The notes under the pieces are model-generated. The model had not been told where the DNA came from. It was given only the letters and a program-made list of their open reading frames with translations, and made no database searches. DNA of 43,446 bases from assembly GCA_018607525.1 (NCBI GenBank), contig JABBBH010000013.1, positions 16,092 through 59,537 of the forward strand. The letters are read 5' to 3'. Below, piece after piece: positions 18,508-26,205 of this stretch. Source of the stretch: SAR92 clade bacterium (GTDB taxonomy: Bacteria > Pseudomonadota > Gammaproteobacteria > Pseudomonadales > Porticoccaceae). The first letter of the stretch is position 1. Each line of letters starts with the position of its first letter. The position numbers and the translations under genes are program-made.

Positions 18508-18772
18508 AAGCCAACCTATAATCAACTGTGAAATTTACAAAGGCACTAAGAAGGATGAAATGTACCTTTATGTGCCCGCAGACCAAGGCTTAAAGGCAGT
18601 TCCTGAGGTTTTGTTGGAAAGCTTTGGCGAGCTTTCACTGGTGATGAAAATTCTTTTGCGCTCGAAGCAAAAGTTGGCAAGAGTTGATGTTGAAACTGTG
18701 ATGGAAGAAATACACAACAAAGGTTTTTATTTACAGGTACCACCCTCAACATGGCAATTAGCCAACGACTAA
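18500..18772 (+). CDS. ycgL: YcgL domain-containing protein
   Basis: A 90-residue protein of the YcgL family, small alpha/beta proteins of unknown function that commonly follow rnd in gammaproteobacteria. Family features are the early CEIYKGTKKDEMYLYV, the middle LLESFGELSLVMKILL and the end EEIHNKGFYLQVPP. The start overlaps rnd by 8 bases (ATGAATAA), pointing to coupled translation. The recurrent link with rnd hints at RNA metabolism, but nothing in the sequence shows an activity. Confidence 0.9.
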   Translation: MNKSQPIINCEIYKGTKKDEMYLYVPADQGLKAVPEVLLESFGELSLVMKILLRSKQKLARVDVETVMEEIHNKGFYLQVPPSTWQLAND

Positions 18773-18794
18773 ACGGGTTATAAGTAAGCGGGCT

Positions 18795-19232
18795 ATGGAT
18801 AAATTCTGGCAAACTAAACAGCTGCATGAGATGAACGGCGATGAGTGGGAGTCACTCTGTGATGGCTGTGGTAAATGCTGTTTGGTCAAGCTTGAAGATT
18901 ATGATACTGAAGAAATTTACCATACCAATGTGGCCTGCAAACTACTTGATCTCAAACAATGCCGCTGCTCAGATTATAAGGGTCGCCAAGATCTTGTGGA
19001 TGACTGTGTAAAGCTTGATCCAGATAGTCTAAAATCAATAAGGTGGTTACCTGATACCTGCTCATACCGTTTGATTGATGAGGGTAAGCCTTTGCCGGAT
19101 TGGCATCATCTAATCACCGGTAATAGGGACGATGTTCACCAAGTGTTGGGATCAGTCAGGCATTTCGCAGTTTCTGAACTTGAGGTTAAGAAACAGGATA
19201 TTGAACAGCATATTATTCAATGGGTTGATTAA
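18795..19232 (+). CDS. ycgN: YcgN family cysteine-cluster protein
   Basis: A 145-residue protein of the YcgN (UPF0260/YkgJ-like cysteine cluster) family. The cluster CDGCGKCC is at about residues 23-30, with further cysteines in VACKLLDLKQCRCSDY and VDDCVKL and a late CSYRLIDEGKPLPDWHHLITG. The spacing is typical of a metal- or iron-sulfur-binding site, but the function is unknown. It follows ycgL by 22 bases, the usual rnd-ycgL-ycgN order. Confidence 0.9.
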   Translation: MDKFWQTKQLHEMNGDEWESLCDGCGKCCLVKLEDYDTEEIYHTNVACKLLDLKQCRCSDYKGRQDLVDDCVKLDPDSLKSIRWLPDTCSYRLIDEGKPLPDWHHLITGNRDDVHQVLGSVRHFAVSELEVKKQDIEQHIIQWVD

Positions 19233-19234
19233 TT

Positions 19235-19576
19235 ATGTACAGTGCTGAAAGTTATTTTTGGGGTTGGATGGCCTACTCATTTGGGGTGCTATGCCTGTTT
19301 GCTGTTTATTGGTTATTAGTGAGAAAAATCTCCCCAAAATGGCTTAAGCATATTGTCGTCATTTGTTTCTTGGTGCTTTTCTTTACCCCAGTAACTGCCT
19401 ACCCAGATAACCCCTATTTAGCGCCTGCTTTTTTTGTGAGTCTCTACGAAGGTGTTATGTTAAAAAATCAGGGGATGGGTTTTCAGCGTGGTTTAGCCCC
19501 AATACTTGCCATTGGCTCTATCTCTATTGTGCTCTATGGCTTGTTATCACCATTTTTGGCGCGCCGCAAAAAATAA
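19235..19576 (+). CDS. small integral membrane protein of unknown function
   Basis: I do not recognise this 113-residue protein. It is strongly hydrophobic, with about three membrane helices: residues ~10-29 (MAYSFGVLCLFAVYWLLVRK), ~35-52 (LKHIVVICFLVLFFTPVTA) and ~89-108 (LAPILAIGSISIVLYGLLSP), and it ends in a basic LARRKK tail. The loop between helices 2 and 3 reads PDNPYLAPAFFVSLYEGVM. It starts 2 bases after ycgN, so it is very likely cotranscribed with rnd-ycgL-ycgN. No catalytic motif is visible. Confidence 0.75.
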   Translation: MYSAESYFWGWMAYSFGVLCLFAVYWLLVRKISPKWLKHIVVICFLVLFFTPVTAYPDNPYLAPAFFVSLYEGVMLKNQGMGFQRGLAPILAIGSISIVLYGLLSPFLARRKK

Positions 19577-19659
19577 ATTTTCGAGACTAACAGGGCCGAA
19601 AATAACTCAGTACTAAAAGGTCAGATTTTTTGTTTGGGTAAACGCTATTAAAGTGCTTT

Positions 19660-19680
19660 AATGTTCAAACATTGAACATT
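19660..19680 (+). promoter_or_regulatory. perfect inverted repeat upstream of fadD, candidate operator
   Basis: Half-sites AATGTTCAA (19660-19668) and TTGAACATT (19672-19680) are perfect inverted copies separated by ACA. The site lies 64 bases before the fadD start and upstream of a TATAAT-like element. Its size and symmetry suit a dimeric TetR- or GntR-type repressor. The inner TTCAAAC resembles binding-site halves described for the fatty-acid regulator PsrA, but that link is a guess. Confidence 0.5.
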
Positions 19681-19720
19681 TGCTGCGCGCGCAGCGAGTC
19701 GAGTTGTACTAGAATAATAA

Positions 19721-19726
19721 TATAAT
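19721..19726 (+). promoter_or_regulatory. candidate -10 element of fadD
   Basis: A perfect TATAAT lies within an AT-rich run 18 bases before the fadD ATG. No good -35 hexamer sits 16-18 bases upstream, where the sequence is part of the GC-rich flank. Expression may need an activator, or the AT-rich run may be chance. Confidence 0.3.
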
Positions 19727-19744
19727 AAAAGTTGGGTTTTTTTG

Positions 19745-21412
19745 ATGTTAATAGAGCAAGCCGTCAAAGAGGGAAGACAGCGAGTTGGGTTACCCTGTGA
19801 ACAGCCTCAGCTGCCCGCTGAGTCTTTGATAAAGTTTTGGAAAAAAACTGTCATAGAAAACACAGATAAGCCGGCTTTTACCTGCCTAGGTCAAACCCTT
19901 AGTTATGGCGAAGTTGATCAACTTTCACGAAGAATTGCCAGTTACTTTCAAAAACAGCTAGGCCTAAAAGCGGGTGACCGTATTGCCATTCAGCTACCCA
20001 ATCTCATTCAATACCCGGCGCTGGCTTATGCCGCGTGGCATATTGGACTTATTGTAGTTAATACCAATCCGATGTACTCCGCTAGAGAGCTAATTCACCA
20101 GTTTAATGACGCCGGAGTAAAGGTAGTTATTGTGTTGGATAAGTTTTATGAAAACGTCCGTCAAGCGCGTCCAAAGACCTGCGTTGAACATGTGATTGTT
20201 TGCCGTGCTTTGGATTTGTTACCCAAGCCTAAAAGACTTATTGGTTCGTTGATAATGCGTCTCACCGGGCGCTGGACTGCGGTTACGCCCGGCGGTTGGA
20301 TTCCTTTCTCTTCGATACTTAAGGGCGGCAGTGCCTTTCAGGCTTTCGTGGCCAAGCCAGACGATATCTGTACTTTGCAATATACGGGTGGTACAACTGG
20401 TGCATCCAAAGGAGTCATGCTGACCAATAAATCGATACTTTCGAATATCGCACAGGCATTAACGGTTTTATCTAATTTAGAAAAACCCATTCATGGCGCC
20501 AATGTGATTGCACCCCTGCCTATGTATCATATTTACTCATTTGCGCTTTGCTTGGGAATTATTCCCGCCATCAAAGGCCACAGTATATTAATTCCTGACC
20601 CGCGTAATATCGATGCTTTCATCAGTGCCATTAAGTCAATCAAGTTTAATATTTTCTCTGGTCTAAATTCTTTGTATGTCGCCTTGATGGAACATCCAAA
20701 ATTTAGCCGTTTAGACTTCTCGAACCTACAAATAACCTTATCTGGCGGCATGGCTTTAATGGAGGCTGTGGCCGAAGATTGGCAAAAATCAACGGGCTGT
20801 GTGATTAGTGAAGGCTATGGTATGACCGAAGCCTCGCCGGTGGTCTCAATGAACCCCCTGGGCTTTCAAAAGTTAGGCAGTGCCGGGATTCCTATTCCAG
20901 GCACTGAAATAAAAGTCGTCAACGAGCAGGGCGAAGAGCAGCAGGTCGGGGGTGAGGGTGAACTCTGTGTGCGCGGCGATCAGGTCATGCCAGGTTATTG
21001 GCACTGCCCTGAAAAGACTGCAGAGACCTTAGTTGATGGCTGGCTGCATACGGGTGATATTGTTAAAGTTGATGAGCAGGGTTATATCAAGGTGGTTGAT
21101 CGTCTTAAAGATATGATTATTGTGTCAGGATTTAATGTTTACCCCAATGAATTAGAACAGACCCTAACCACTCACCCCGATGTTTCTCAGTGCGCAGCTA
21201 TTGGCGTGGCAGACCCCAAGGCTGGTGAGGTAGTAAAAATGTTTGTCATAACCAGTAACCCAGAGCTTACAGAGGCGCAGGTGGTTGAGTTCTGTAAGGA
21301 AAATATGGCGGGTTACAAGGTGCCAAAATACGTTGAGTTTAGAGACCAATTGCCCATGACCAACGTAGGTAAGGTGTTACGCAAAGATCTTAGGGAAGAA
21401 GCTGCGGGATAA
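19745..21412 (+). CDS. fadD: long-chain fatty acid-CoA ligase
   Basis: An ANL-superfamily acyl-CoA synthetase of 555 residues that activates fatty acids for beta-oxidation via an acyl-adenylate. Motifs: the P-loop-like LQYTGGTTGASKGVML, GYGMTEASPVVSMNP, the hinge region GWLHTGDIVKVDEQGYIKVVDRLKDMIIVSG, FNVYPNELE, and the C-terminal catalytic lysine region TNVGKVLRKDLR. The whole-length pattern matches FadD of pseudomonads (VQLPN-type IAIQLPNLIQYP, VNTNPMYSARELIHQFNDAG). ATG 19745 is preferred to the adjacent TTG 19742; the Shine-Dalgarno is poor. An operator-like repeat lies upstream. Confidence 0.9.
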   Translation: MLIEQAVKEGRQRVGLPCEQPQLPAESLIKFWKKTVIENTDKPAFTCLGQTLSYGEVDQLSRRIASYFQKQLGLKAGDRIAIQLPNLIQYPALAYAAWHIGLIVVNTNPMYSARELIHQFNDAGVKVVIVLDKFYENVRQARPKTCVEHVIVCRALDLLPKPKRLIGSLIMRLTGRWTAVTPGGWIPFSSILKGGSAFQAFVAKPDDICTLQYTGGTTGASKGVMLTNKSILSNIAQALTVLSNLEKPIHGANVIAPLPMYHIYSFALCLGIIPAIKGHSILIPDPRNIDAFISAIKSIKFNIFSGLNSLYVALMEHPKFSRLDFSNLQITLSGGMALMEAVAEDWQKSTGCVISEGYGMTEASPVVSMNPLGFQKLGSAGIPIPGTEIKVVNEQGEEQQVGGEGELCVRGDQVMPGYWHCPEKTAETLVDGWLHTGDIVKVDEQGYIKVVDRLKDMIIVSGFNVYPNELEQTLTTHPDVSQCAAIGVADPKAGEVVKMFVITSNPELTEAQVVEFCKENMAGYKVPKYVEFRDQLPMTNVGKVLRKDLREEAAG

Positions 21413-21487
21413 CTTTCGATCCATTCAGCAACCTGTTACCCTAAAAATCATTTTATTATAAAGACTAACTGTTTGAGGAAAATAGTA

Positions 21488-22054
21488 GTGAAGCGTCTTA
21501 TTGTCGGTATATCGGGATCAAGTGCGGTTATCTATGGGATTAGATTACTTGAAAAATTAGCGTCTCGAGAAGATATTGAAGTGCATTTGGTGATTAGCCA
21601 AGCAGCACGCATGACCATTGGTATTGAAACTGACTATACAGCTGAGCAGGTTGAAGGCTTGGCAGATGTGGTACATAACAACAAAAATATTGGCGCGACT
21701 ATCGCCAGTGGTTCTTTTAAAACCCTGGGTATGGTGGTGGTTCCCTGTTCCATGAAAACCCTGTCTGCGATTGCTAACTCTTACGCAGATAATCTTATTG
21801 TTCGCGCCGCCGATGTGGTGCTTAAAGAACGCCGCCGCTTGGTGATTGTACCGCGCGAGACGCCACTGCATGTGGGGCATTGCGAGCTTATGCTCAAGGT
21901 GAGTCAGATAGGGGGTATTTTATGTCCGCCTGCACCTGCGTTTTACACCAAGCCTAAAACCATCGATGACATTATCGACCATTCAGTAGCCAGAATAATG
22001 GATCTATTTGATATTGATGATGCTGATGCCGAGCGCTGGCAGGGCAATGTCTAA
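21488..22054 (+). CDS. ubiX: flavin prenyltransferase UbiX
   Basis: UbiX attaches dimethylallyl to FMN to make prenylated FMN, the cofactor of the UbiD decarboxylase in ubiquinone synthesis. The 188-residue Rossmann-like protein begins KRLIVGISGSSAVIYGIRLLE and has the SGSFKTLGMVVVPCSMKTLSAIANSYADNLIVRAADVVLKE region (given here in part) and VPRETPLHVGHCELML. GTG 21488 is chosen as start, 7 bases after GAGGAA (21475-21480). The flavin loop reads GSSAVIYG rather than the common GASGAIYG. It overlaps the next gene by 8 bases. Confidence 0.93.
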   Translation: MKRLIVGISGSSAVIYGIRLLEKLASREDIEVHLVISQAARMTIGIETDYTAEQVEGLADVVHNNKNIGATIASGSFKTLGMVVVPCSMKTLSAIANSYADNLIVRAADVVLKERRRLVIVPRETPLHVGHCELMLKVSQIGGILCPPAPAFYTKPKTIDDIIDHSVARIMDLFDIDDADAERWQGNV

Positions 22055-22535
22055 TCAGGATTATCCGTTTTGGGATCTGCTAAGTGGCGAGTCAGTTTTA
22101 ACGCTGGCAACTGCTGACGCCTGTGGTAGTTGGTCGGCCCCCGTGCTTTATGCCGCTAGTCTTTTAGAGACTCAGCCAGTACTCTACTTTTTATCCTCAG
22201 CTAATAGCCGACATATAAAAAACCTTCCCCTTAATGCTAGTGCTGCAGGTTCCATCTATGCGAGTTATAAGGCTGATTGGCAAGCCATTCAGGGAATACA
22301 AATGCATGGGGCTATTGTTGAAGTTGATCCGCAGGAACAGGATCTCTGGCGAACCACGTATTTTGCGCGCTTTCCTGAGGTGGCCAATATGATTCACTCC
22401 CCGGCATCGAAAAAAGAGCAAAACATAGCTAAAGCTTTTGAGAAAAGTGGGAAATATAGATTCACACCGCGTTTTATTCGGGTGACAGATAACTCAGATG
22501 AGTTTGCCAGTAAAAACGAATGGACCTTTGATTAG
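22047..22535 (+). CDS. pyridoxamine 5'-phosphate oxidase-like FMN-binding protein
   Basis: A 162-residue split-barrel flavoprotein of the PNPOx-like superfamily, recognisable from LLSGESVLTLATADACGSWSAPVLYAA at the N terminus, LYFLSSANSRHIKNL, and GIQMHGAIVEVDPQE in the middle, with a FTPRFIRVTDNS ending. It is not the pdxH enzyme itself, which is longer and has a different C terminus; a YhbP-like role is possible. The start ATG 22047 overlaps the ubiX stop by 8 bases, so the two are probably translated together. The stop abuts the stop codon of the convergent alr gene with no gap. Confidence 0.75.
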   Translation: MSNQDYPFWDLLSGESVLTLATADACGSWSAPVLYAASLLETQPVLYFLSSANSRHIKNLPLNASAAGSIYASYKADWQAIQGIQMHGAIVEVDPQEQDLWRTTYFARFPEVANMIHSPASKKEQNIAKAFEKSGKYRFTPRFIRVTDNSDEFASKNEWTFD

Positions 22536-23636
22536 CTATTTGGCGTTGATATAGATTCTAGGCACTCTTGCAGGCATTCGAGTGAGCAGTTCATAGCCAA
22601 TGGTGCCGCAGTGTTCAGCCACTTCTGTCACCGATAGTTCCGGTCCCCACAAAGTTACATCTGCACCAATTTCAACATCGCTATTTAGATCAGTAATATC
22701 CACTGTAATCATATCCATTGAAACTCTACCCACCAACGGGCATTTAACGCCATTGATAAGTACCGGCGTGCCATTGGGGGCGTGACGTGGATAGCCATCA
22801 CCATAGCCCACGGCAACCGTAGCAATGGTTGAATTACGCTGTGCTGTCCAGTTAGCGGTATAACCCACTGATTCACCGGTCTTGATGGATCGCGTTGAAA
22901 TAACCGCTGATTGGAAATGCATTACTTGTTGTAACTGCTTAGCATTTTCCTGAGGCTCAGAGAAGGGCGAAGCACCGTAAAGCATGTAGCCGGGTCGCTG
23001 CCAATCGTCTTGGATGCTAGGCCAGCCCAAGATAGCGGCTGAGTTTGCAAGACTAATGCTATGCTCTGAACCATCGAGGTTATCAACTGCAGATTCAAAA
23101 CAGCGTAATTGTTGATCAGTGAAATTACTCTTAAGGTCATCGGCACAGGCAAAGTGGGTGGCTAAAACAATATCCTCTGCGACATTTGGGCTACTGGATA
23201 ATTGCTGGTACACATAGGTCGCATCCTCAGGCTGAAAGCCAAGGCGATGCATGCCGGTATCCAGTTTAATCCAGACAGTGATTGCGGTGCTTAACTGAGC
23301 GCTTAAAACAGCCTGAAGCTGGTTGTGGTTTTCAAGCATTAGCCAAAACCCATACTGTTCAGCTATACCCACTTCATCCGCACTATGGGGGCCCTCTAAT
23401 AACAAAATGGGCTGTGTAATATTGGCTTTGCGCAATGCAATTGCCTCTTCAATACAGGCAACACCAAAGGCAGGTGCGCTATCAGCTAGCGCATTGGCTA
23501 TCTCAACCATGCCATGCCCATAGGCATTGGCTTTAACCATCGGCATGCTTTTAGCGTTGGGCGCTAGTTTTTGAGCGAGAATAAAATTCTCACGCAGTGC
23601 CTTGAGGTCGATAATAGCTGAGGTGGGTCTAGACAT
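22536..23636 (-). CDS. alr: alanine racemase
   Basis: A fold-type III PLP enzyme (366 residues) that interconverts L- and D-alanine for peptidoglycan. It shows the PLP lysine in MVKANAYGHG near residue 35, HRLGFQPED, the catalytic tyrosine in SVGYTANWTA, VAVGYGDGYPRHAPNG and the C-terminal LVGRVSMDMITVDITD. AAGGG about 9 bases upstream serves ATG 23636. It lies 12 bases downstream of the aminotransferase gene on the same strand, so the two D-amino-acid enzymes probably form one transcript. Whether this is the sole (alr) or a catabolic (dadX) racemase cannot be told. Confidence 0.93.
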   Translation of the reverse strand: MSRPTSAIIDLKALRENFILAQKLAPNAKSMPMVKANAYGHGMVEIANALADSAPAFGVACIEEAIALRKANITQPILLLEGPHSADEVGIAEQYGFWLMLENHNQLQAVLSAQLSTAITVWIKLDTGMHRLGFQPEDATYVYQQLSSSPNVAEDIVLATHFACADDLKSNFTDQQLRCFESAVDNLDGSEHSISLANSAAILGWPSIQDDWQRPGYMLYGASPFSEPQENAKQLQQVMHFQSAVISTRSIKTGESVGYTANWTAQRNSTIATVAVGYGDGYPRHAPNGTPVLINGVKCPLVGRVSMDMITVDITDLNSDVEIGADVTLWGPELSVTEVAEHCGTIGYELLTRMPARVPRIYINAK

Positions 23637-23648
23637 GGTAGATGACCC

Positions 23649-24506
23649 TTAGTAGTTAAATCGGTTAGCGCAGAAAAGCGTTTGCGCGGCTAGCCATACA
23701 TCGCCAACCTGACCGTTGCCAACGGGCACTGAATCAATGGCGACTACGGGCGCTATCTCACGGGATGAGCTGGTAATCCAAACCTCATCGGCTTCAGCAA
23801 CTTCTTGCATGCTAACAGCACGTTCCTCAATCGGAATCTGGCCGTCTTTTAGCAAAATATCCAGTAATATTTGGCGCGTAATACCCGGCAGTTTTTGATG
23901 GTCTAGGGGCGGGGTTATCACGGTGCCATTTTTTACGATAAAGGCATTACATGAGCTCGCTTCAGTGAGTTCATTGCGGTCATTGTAGAGTAAGGTTTCT
24001 TGGTTGCCCTGCTCAACGCCCTGTTGGTAATGCAAGACATTACCTAACAATGAAGTTGATTTGATATCTCGTCTGTCCCAGCGAATGTCACGGGCGGTTG
24101 AAACCGTATAGGTTTTTACTCGCGACTTATCAGCAACAGGGGGTGAAGCAATTTCAAAGCAAAAAGCAAAAATGGTCGGTGTTACCACTTCAGGAAAGCG
24201 ATGAGCTCTGGATTCGTAAGTGCCGCGACTAATTTGTATATAGATGCCTATATTGCCTGCACCATTGTCTTGGATCAGCTTTAAACAGAGGTCTAGCCAC
24301 TGTTTTTCAGACCAACCAGTTTTAATGCCAATGGCTTCAAGACCTTGATTCATTCGTTGCAGATGGGGTTTAAAGCCCACAAGCTTACCGCTGTAAGAGG
24401 GAACTACCTCATACACGCCGTCGCCAAACAAAAACCCCCGATCTAAGGGTGAAATTTTAGCCTGTTCAATTGGCAAGTATTTGCCATTGAGGTATGCAAT
24501 ATTCAT
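23649..24506 (-). CDS. dat: D-amino-acid aminotransferase (class IV)
   Basis: A fold-type IV PLP aminotransferase of 285 residues, expected to move amino groups between D-amino acids, typically D-alanine + 2-oxoglutarate to pyruvate + D-glutamate. Motifs are LDRGFLFGDGVYEVVPSYSG, the PLP lysine in DIKSTSLLGNVLHYQ, NELTEASSCNAFIVKNG and LPGITRQILLDI. Branched-chain aminotransferase and aminodeoxychorismate lyase share this fold; the GVYEVVP entry and length favour D-AAT. Coupling to alr downstream (12-base gap) supports that: the racemase would supply D-alanine. Confidence 0.87.
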   Translation of the reverse strand: MNIAYLNGKYLPIEQAKISPLDRGFLFGDGVYEVVPSYSGKLVGFKPHLQRMNQGLEAIGIKTGWSEKQWLDLCLKLIQDNGAGNIGIYIQISRGTYESRAHRFPEVVTPTIFAFCFEIASPPVADKSRVKTYTVSTARDIRWDRRDIKSTSLLGNVLHYQQGVEQGNQETLLYNDRNELTEASSCNAFIVKNGTVITPPLDHQKLPGITRQILLDILLKDGQIPIEERAVSMQEVAEADEVWITSSSREIAPVVAIDSVPVGNGQVGDVWLAAQTLFCANRFNY

Positions 24507-24532
24507 TCATCTACTCTTAATGTATAGCTAAA

Positions 24533-24561
24533 ATGTTATCAGTGAGTTGCCCCTTAAGCAA
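24533..24561 (-). promoter_or_regulatory. weak candidate promoter of dat-alr
   Basis: On the - strand TTGCTT (24556-24561) and TAACAT (24533-24538) are 17 bases apart in the 65-base gap between pxpC and the aminotransferase gene. Matches to consensus are 3/6 and 4/6 only; read-through from the pxp genes is an alternative. Confidence 0.3.
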
Positions 24562-24571
24562 AGCTAAATCA

Positions 24572-25489
24572 CTACTTAGACGTACTTTCTTGTAATACGC
24601 GTTGAGCCTGCTCGATACTGAACGGCTTAAAACGTAGTTTCTTACCCGGCATCATCTGCGCCAGTTTAGCGATATCCTGTGAAAATACTGAGCCAAGCTT
24701 TGGGTAGCCACCAATAGTCTGACGGTCGCACAACAAAATGATCGGCATACCATTAGCGGGAAGTTGCACCGCACCAAGACTAATGCCCTCGGATAGCATT
24801 TCACAGCCGGGAACCTCTATCGCAGGACCCTCAAGGCGGTAACCCATGCGATCACTATTTGGCGAGATAACATAGTCCGTAGCAAAGAATTGGCTTGTTT
24901 GCTGCTGGCTAAACTGCTCGTATTGGTAGCCAGTAACCATACGAATTTCAGCTGTATCAGTATCAAACTCACAGTGGTACTTCGCGGGAACTGAGCGCTC
25001 TGTGCAGTGTGAGTTCGATGAGCAGGAAAGAACATCACCTTTTTCAAGGGGCGTACCTAATTTAGTTAAGCCGCCAAGACTTTCTCTTACTACCGTTGAG
25101 AGGCTATTGAATATTAACGGTGCCTGAATGCCGCCAGCAACGGCTAGGTAGGCTCGACAGCCCGCGGTGGCATAACCAAAGGCGATTTTATCGCCCGCTT
25201 GAATATTATGGGTACACCAGTTTTCAACGGTCGAATCATTGATTTTAATCGGCACGTCAGCGCCAGTGATAGCGATTTGGGTGGTCACCTGTGCTTCTAA
25301 AATAAGGCCGCCGACTAATATTTCGATACAGCCTGCATTATCGAGGTTATGGCATAGTCGGTTTGCCCAACCAAAGGAATATTGATCAAAGGCGCCGCCT
25401 GAGGTGATGCCTAGACTGTGATAACCCGTTCGGCCCTTATCTTGGAGCAGGCTGTGCATTCCTGGGTTAATCACTTTAAAACCCTTCAT
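24572..25489 (-). CDS. pxpC: 5-oxoprolinase subunit PxpC
   Basis: One of three subunits of the prokaryotic ATP-dependent 5-oxoprolinase, which opens 5-oxoproline (pyroglutamate) to glutamate. This 305-residue protein belongs to the biotin-dependent carboxyltransferase-like/KipA family: GMHSLLQDKGRTGYHSLGITSGGAFDQYSF at the start (shown in part), RAYLAVAGGI, SDRMGYRLEGPAI, LSEGISLGAVQLPANGMPIILLCDRQTIGGYPKLG (in part). It overlaps pxpB by 4 bases. Older annotation calls it allophanate hydrolase subunit 2; the complete pxpA-B-C set supports the oxoprolinase role. Confidence 0.9.
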   Translation of the reverse strand: MKGFKVINPGMHSLLQDKGRTGYHSLGITSGGAFDQYSFGWANRLCHNLDNAGCIEILVGGLILEAQVTTQIAITGADVPIKINDSTVENWCTHNIQAGDKIAFGYATAGCRAYLAVAGGIQAPLIFNSLSTVVRESLGGLTKLGTPLEKGDVLSCSSNSHCTERSVPAKYHCEFDTDTAEIRMVTGYQYEQFSQQQTSQFFATDYVISPNSDRMGYRLEGPAIEVPGCEMLSEGISLGAVQLPANGMPIILLCDRQTIGGYPKLGSVFSQDIAKLAQMMPGKKLRFKPFSIEQAQRVLQESTSK

Positions 25490-26205
25490 GTGATTTCACC
25501 GGTTAGCTTTTTATCAGACCCACCTAGTTGAATAAATTCATCGCGATCAATACTTTTGAAACGCAACTTATCACCCACTTGCATGGGACTGTGGGGCCGT
25601 TTATCGGCATTAAATAAACCTAACGGGCAAAGACCCACTAGATTCCAGCCGCCTGGGGACTGAGACGGATAAATGGCTGTTTGGCGATCAGCAATGGCTA
25701 CAGCACCCTGGGGTACATTGTGTCGCGGGGTAGCTAGTCTCGGCATAGCAATACGTTCGTCTACCTCTCCTAAGTAGGCAAACCCCGGAGCAAAACCCAT
25801 GGCATAGACTGTGTATTCAGTTTGCTGATGAAGTTCAATGACCTGATCAATACTGAGGCCAGAATGATCGGCTATTCGTTGTAAGTCAGGACCTGATTCA
25901 GGGCTGTAATAAACCGGAAGTTCGACTATTCGACTCTGTTGAGGCTGATTGCTGGCTTTCCATCGGCCAATTGTGTCGCGAATTTCTTGTTCAATTTTCT
26001 GAAAGCCAATACTTAGAGGGTTATAGATAACCAAAAGTGAATGATAGGAGGGGATAAGATCAATCAAATCCTCGCCCAATTTAACTCTCAATGCGTTGGC
26101 TGTATAGTCAATTTGGTCTGATGTTTTACGGCAGGGTCGCTCTGAAAAATAGACTATAGTGCTATTTTCGCTGGCAACAACAACCTTGGGATACCCAATA
26201 CTCAT
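25486..26205 (-). CDS. pxpB: 5-oxoprolinase subunit PxpB
   Basis: The KipI-like subunit of 5-oxoprolinase (239 residues), with a cyclophilin-like fold. The diagnostic block is GFAPGFAYLGEVDERIAMPR followed by TPRHNVPQGAVAIADRQTAIYPSQSPGGWNLVG (in part), and ELPVYYSPESGPDLQRIA in the middle. It is overlapped by 4 bases on both sides, by pxpA upstream and pxpC downstream, as expected for subunits made in fixed ratio. In Bacillus, KipI inhibits a sporulation kinase, but that role does not apply to a gammaproteobacterium. Confidence 0.91.
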   Translation of the reverse strand: MSIGYPKVVVASENSTIVYFSERPCRKTSDQIDYTANALRVKLGEDLIDLIPSYHSLLVIYNPLSIGFQKIEQEIRDTIGRWKASNQPQQSRIVELPVYYSPESGPDLQRIADHSGLSIDQVIELHQQTEYTVYAMGFAPGFAYLGEVDERIAMPRLATPRHNVPQGAVAIADRQTAIYPSQSPGGWNLVGLCPLGLFNADKRPHSPMQVGDKLRFKSIDRDEFIQLGGSDKKLTGEIT

